Shown: piece by piece, positions 5,896-5,909 of the stretch
How positions within the stretch are numbered: position 1 is the stretch's first letter
Layout of the letters: each line of letters opens with the position of its first letter
From: an uncultured Holosporaceae bacterium
GTDB taxonomy: Bacteria; Pseudomonadota; Alphaproteobacteria; CAISOG01
Direction: 5' to 3'
Length of the DNA stretch: 5,909 nt
Assembly (NCBI GenBank): GCA_903887035.1
Contig: CAISOG010000102.1
Coordinates: 1-5,909 of the forward strand
Program-made: the position numbers and the translations under genes
Notes under the pieces: model-generated
Database searches by the model: none
Told to the model about the DNA's origin: nothing
Seen by the model: the letters and a program-made list of their open reading frames with translations, nothing else

Positions 5896-5909
5896 GTTTT
5901 TCTGTTTAG

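Overview
The window looks like ordinary housekeeping chromosome from an alphaproteobacterium. The basis is the alphaproteobacterial style of the long HPF, the histidine kinase ATPase domain and RibF. Base composition is moderately GC-rich in the coding regions, with an AT-rich divergent promoter region. I cannot name a genus from this sequence. I see no mobile element, CRISPR array, toxin-antitoxin pair or defence cassette.

Left part (1-1571): the 3' end of a sensor histidine kinase gene runs in from the left edge. It overlaps by 17 bases a small gene for a predicted secreted protein of unknown function that starts at TTG. These two + strand genes converge on hpf, a long-form ribosome hibernation promoting factor on the - strand, with only 39 bases between the stop codons.

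Middle (1572-1735): a 164-base AT-rich divergent region drives hpf leftward and ribF rightward. It contains back-to-back -10-like hexamers on the two strands, bracketed by a short inverted repeat and followed by a second one. This is the most suggestive regulatory structure in the window.

Right part (1736-5895): ribF (bifunctional riboflavin kinase/FAD synthetase) and ileS (isoleucyl-tRNA synthetase) lie in the common proteobacterial order, separated by 45 bases that are C-rich and almost free of G. In many proteobacteria lspA follows ileS, but here the next gene is a complete tRNA-Arg(UCU) with an encoded CCA end, close to the window edge. RibF has an unusual version of its flavokinase PTAN motif, and IleS has an AT-rich linker before its C-terminal zinc-binding region.

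Functionally, ribF, ileS, the tRNA and hpf serve cofactor supply, translation and ribosome storage. The kinase and secreted protein form a separate signalling or envelope unit. No gap exceeds 300 bases. I did not find a convincing undescribed system; the findings are modest oddities within known families and regulatory regions.
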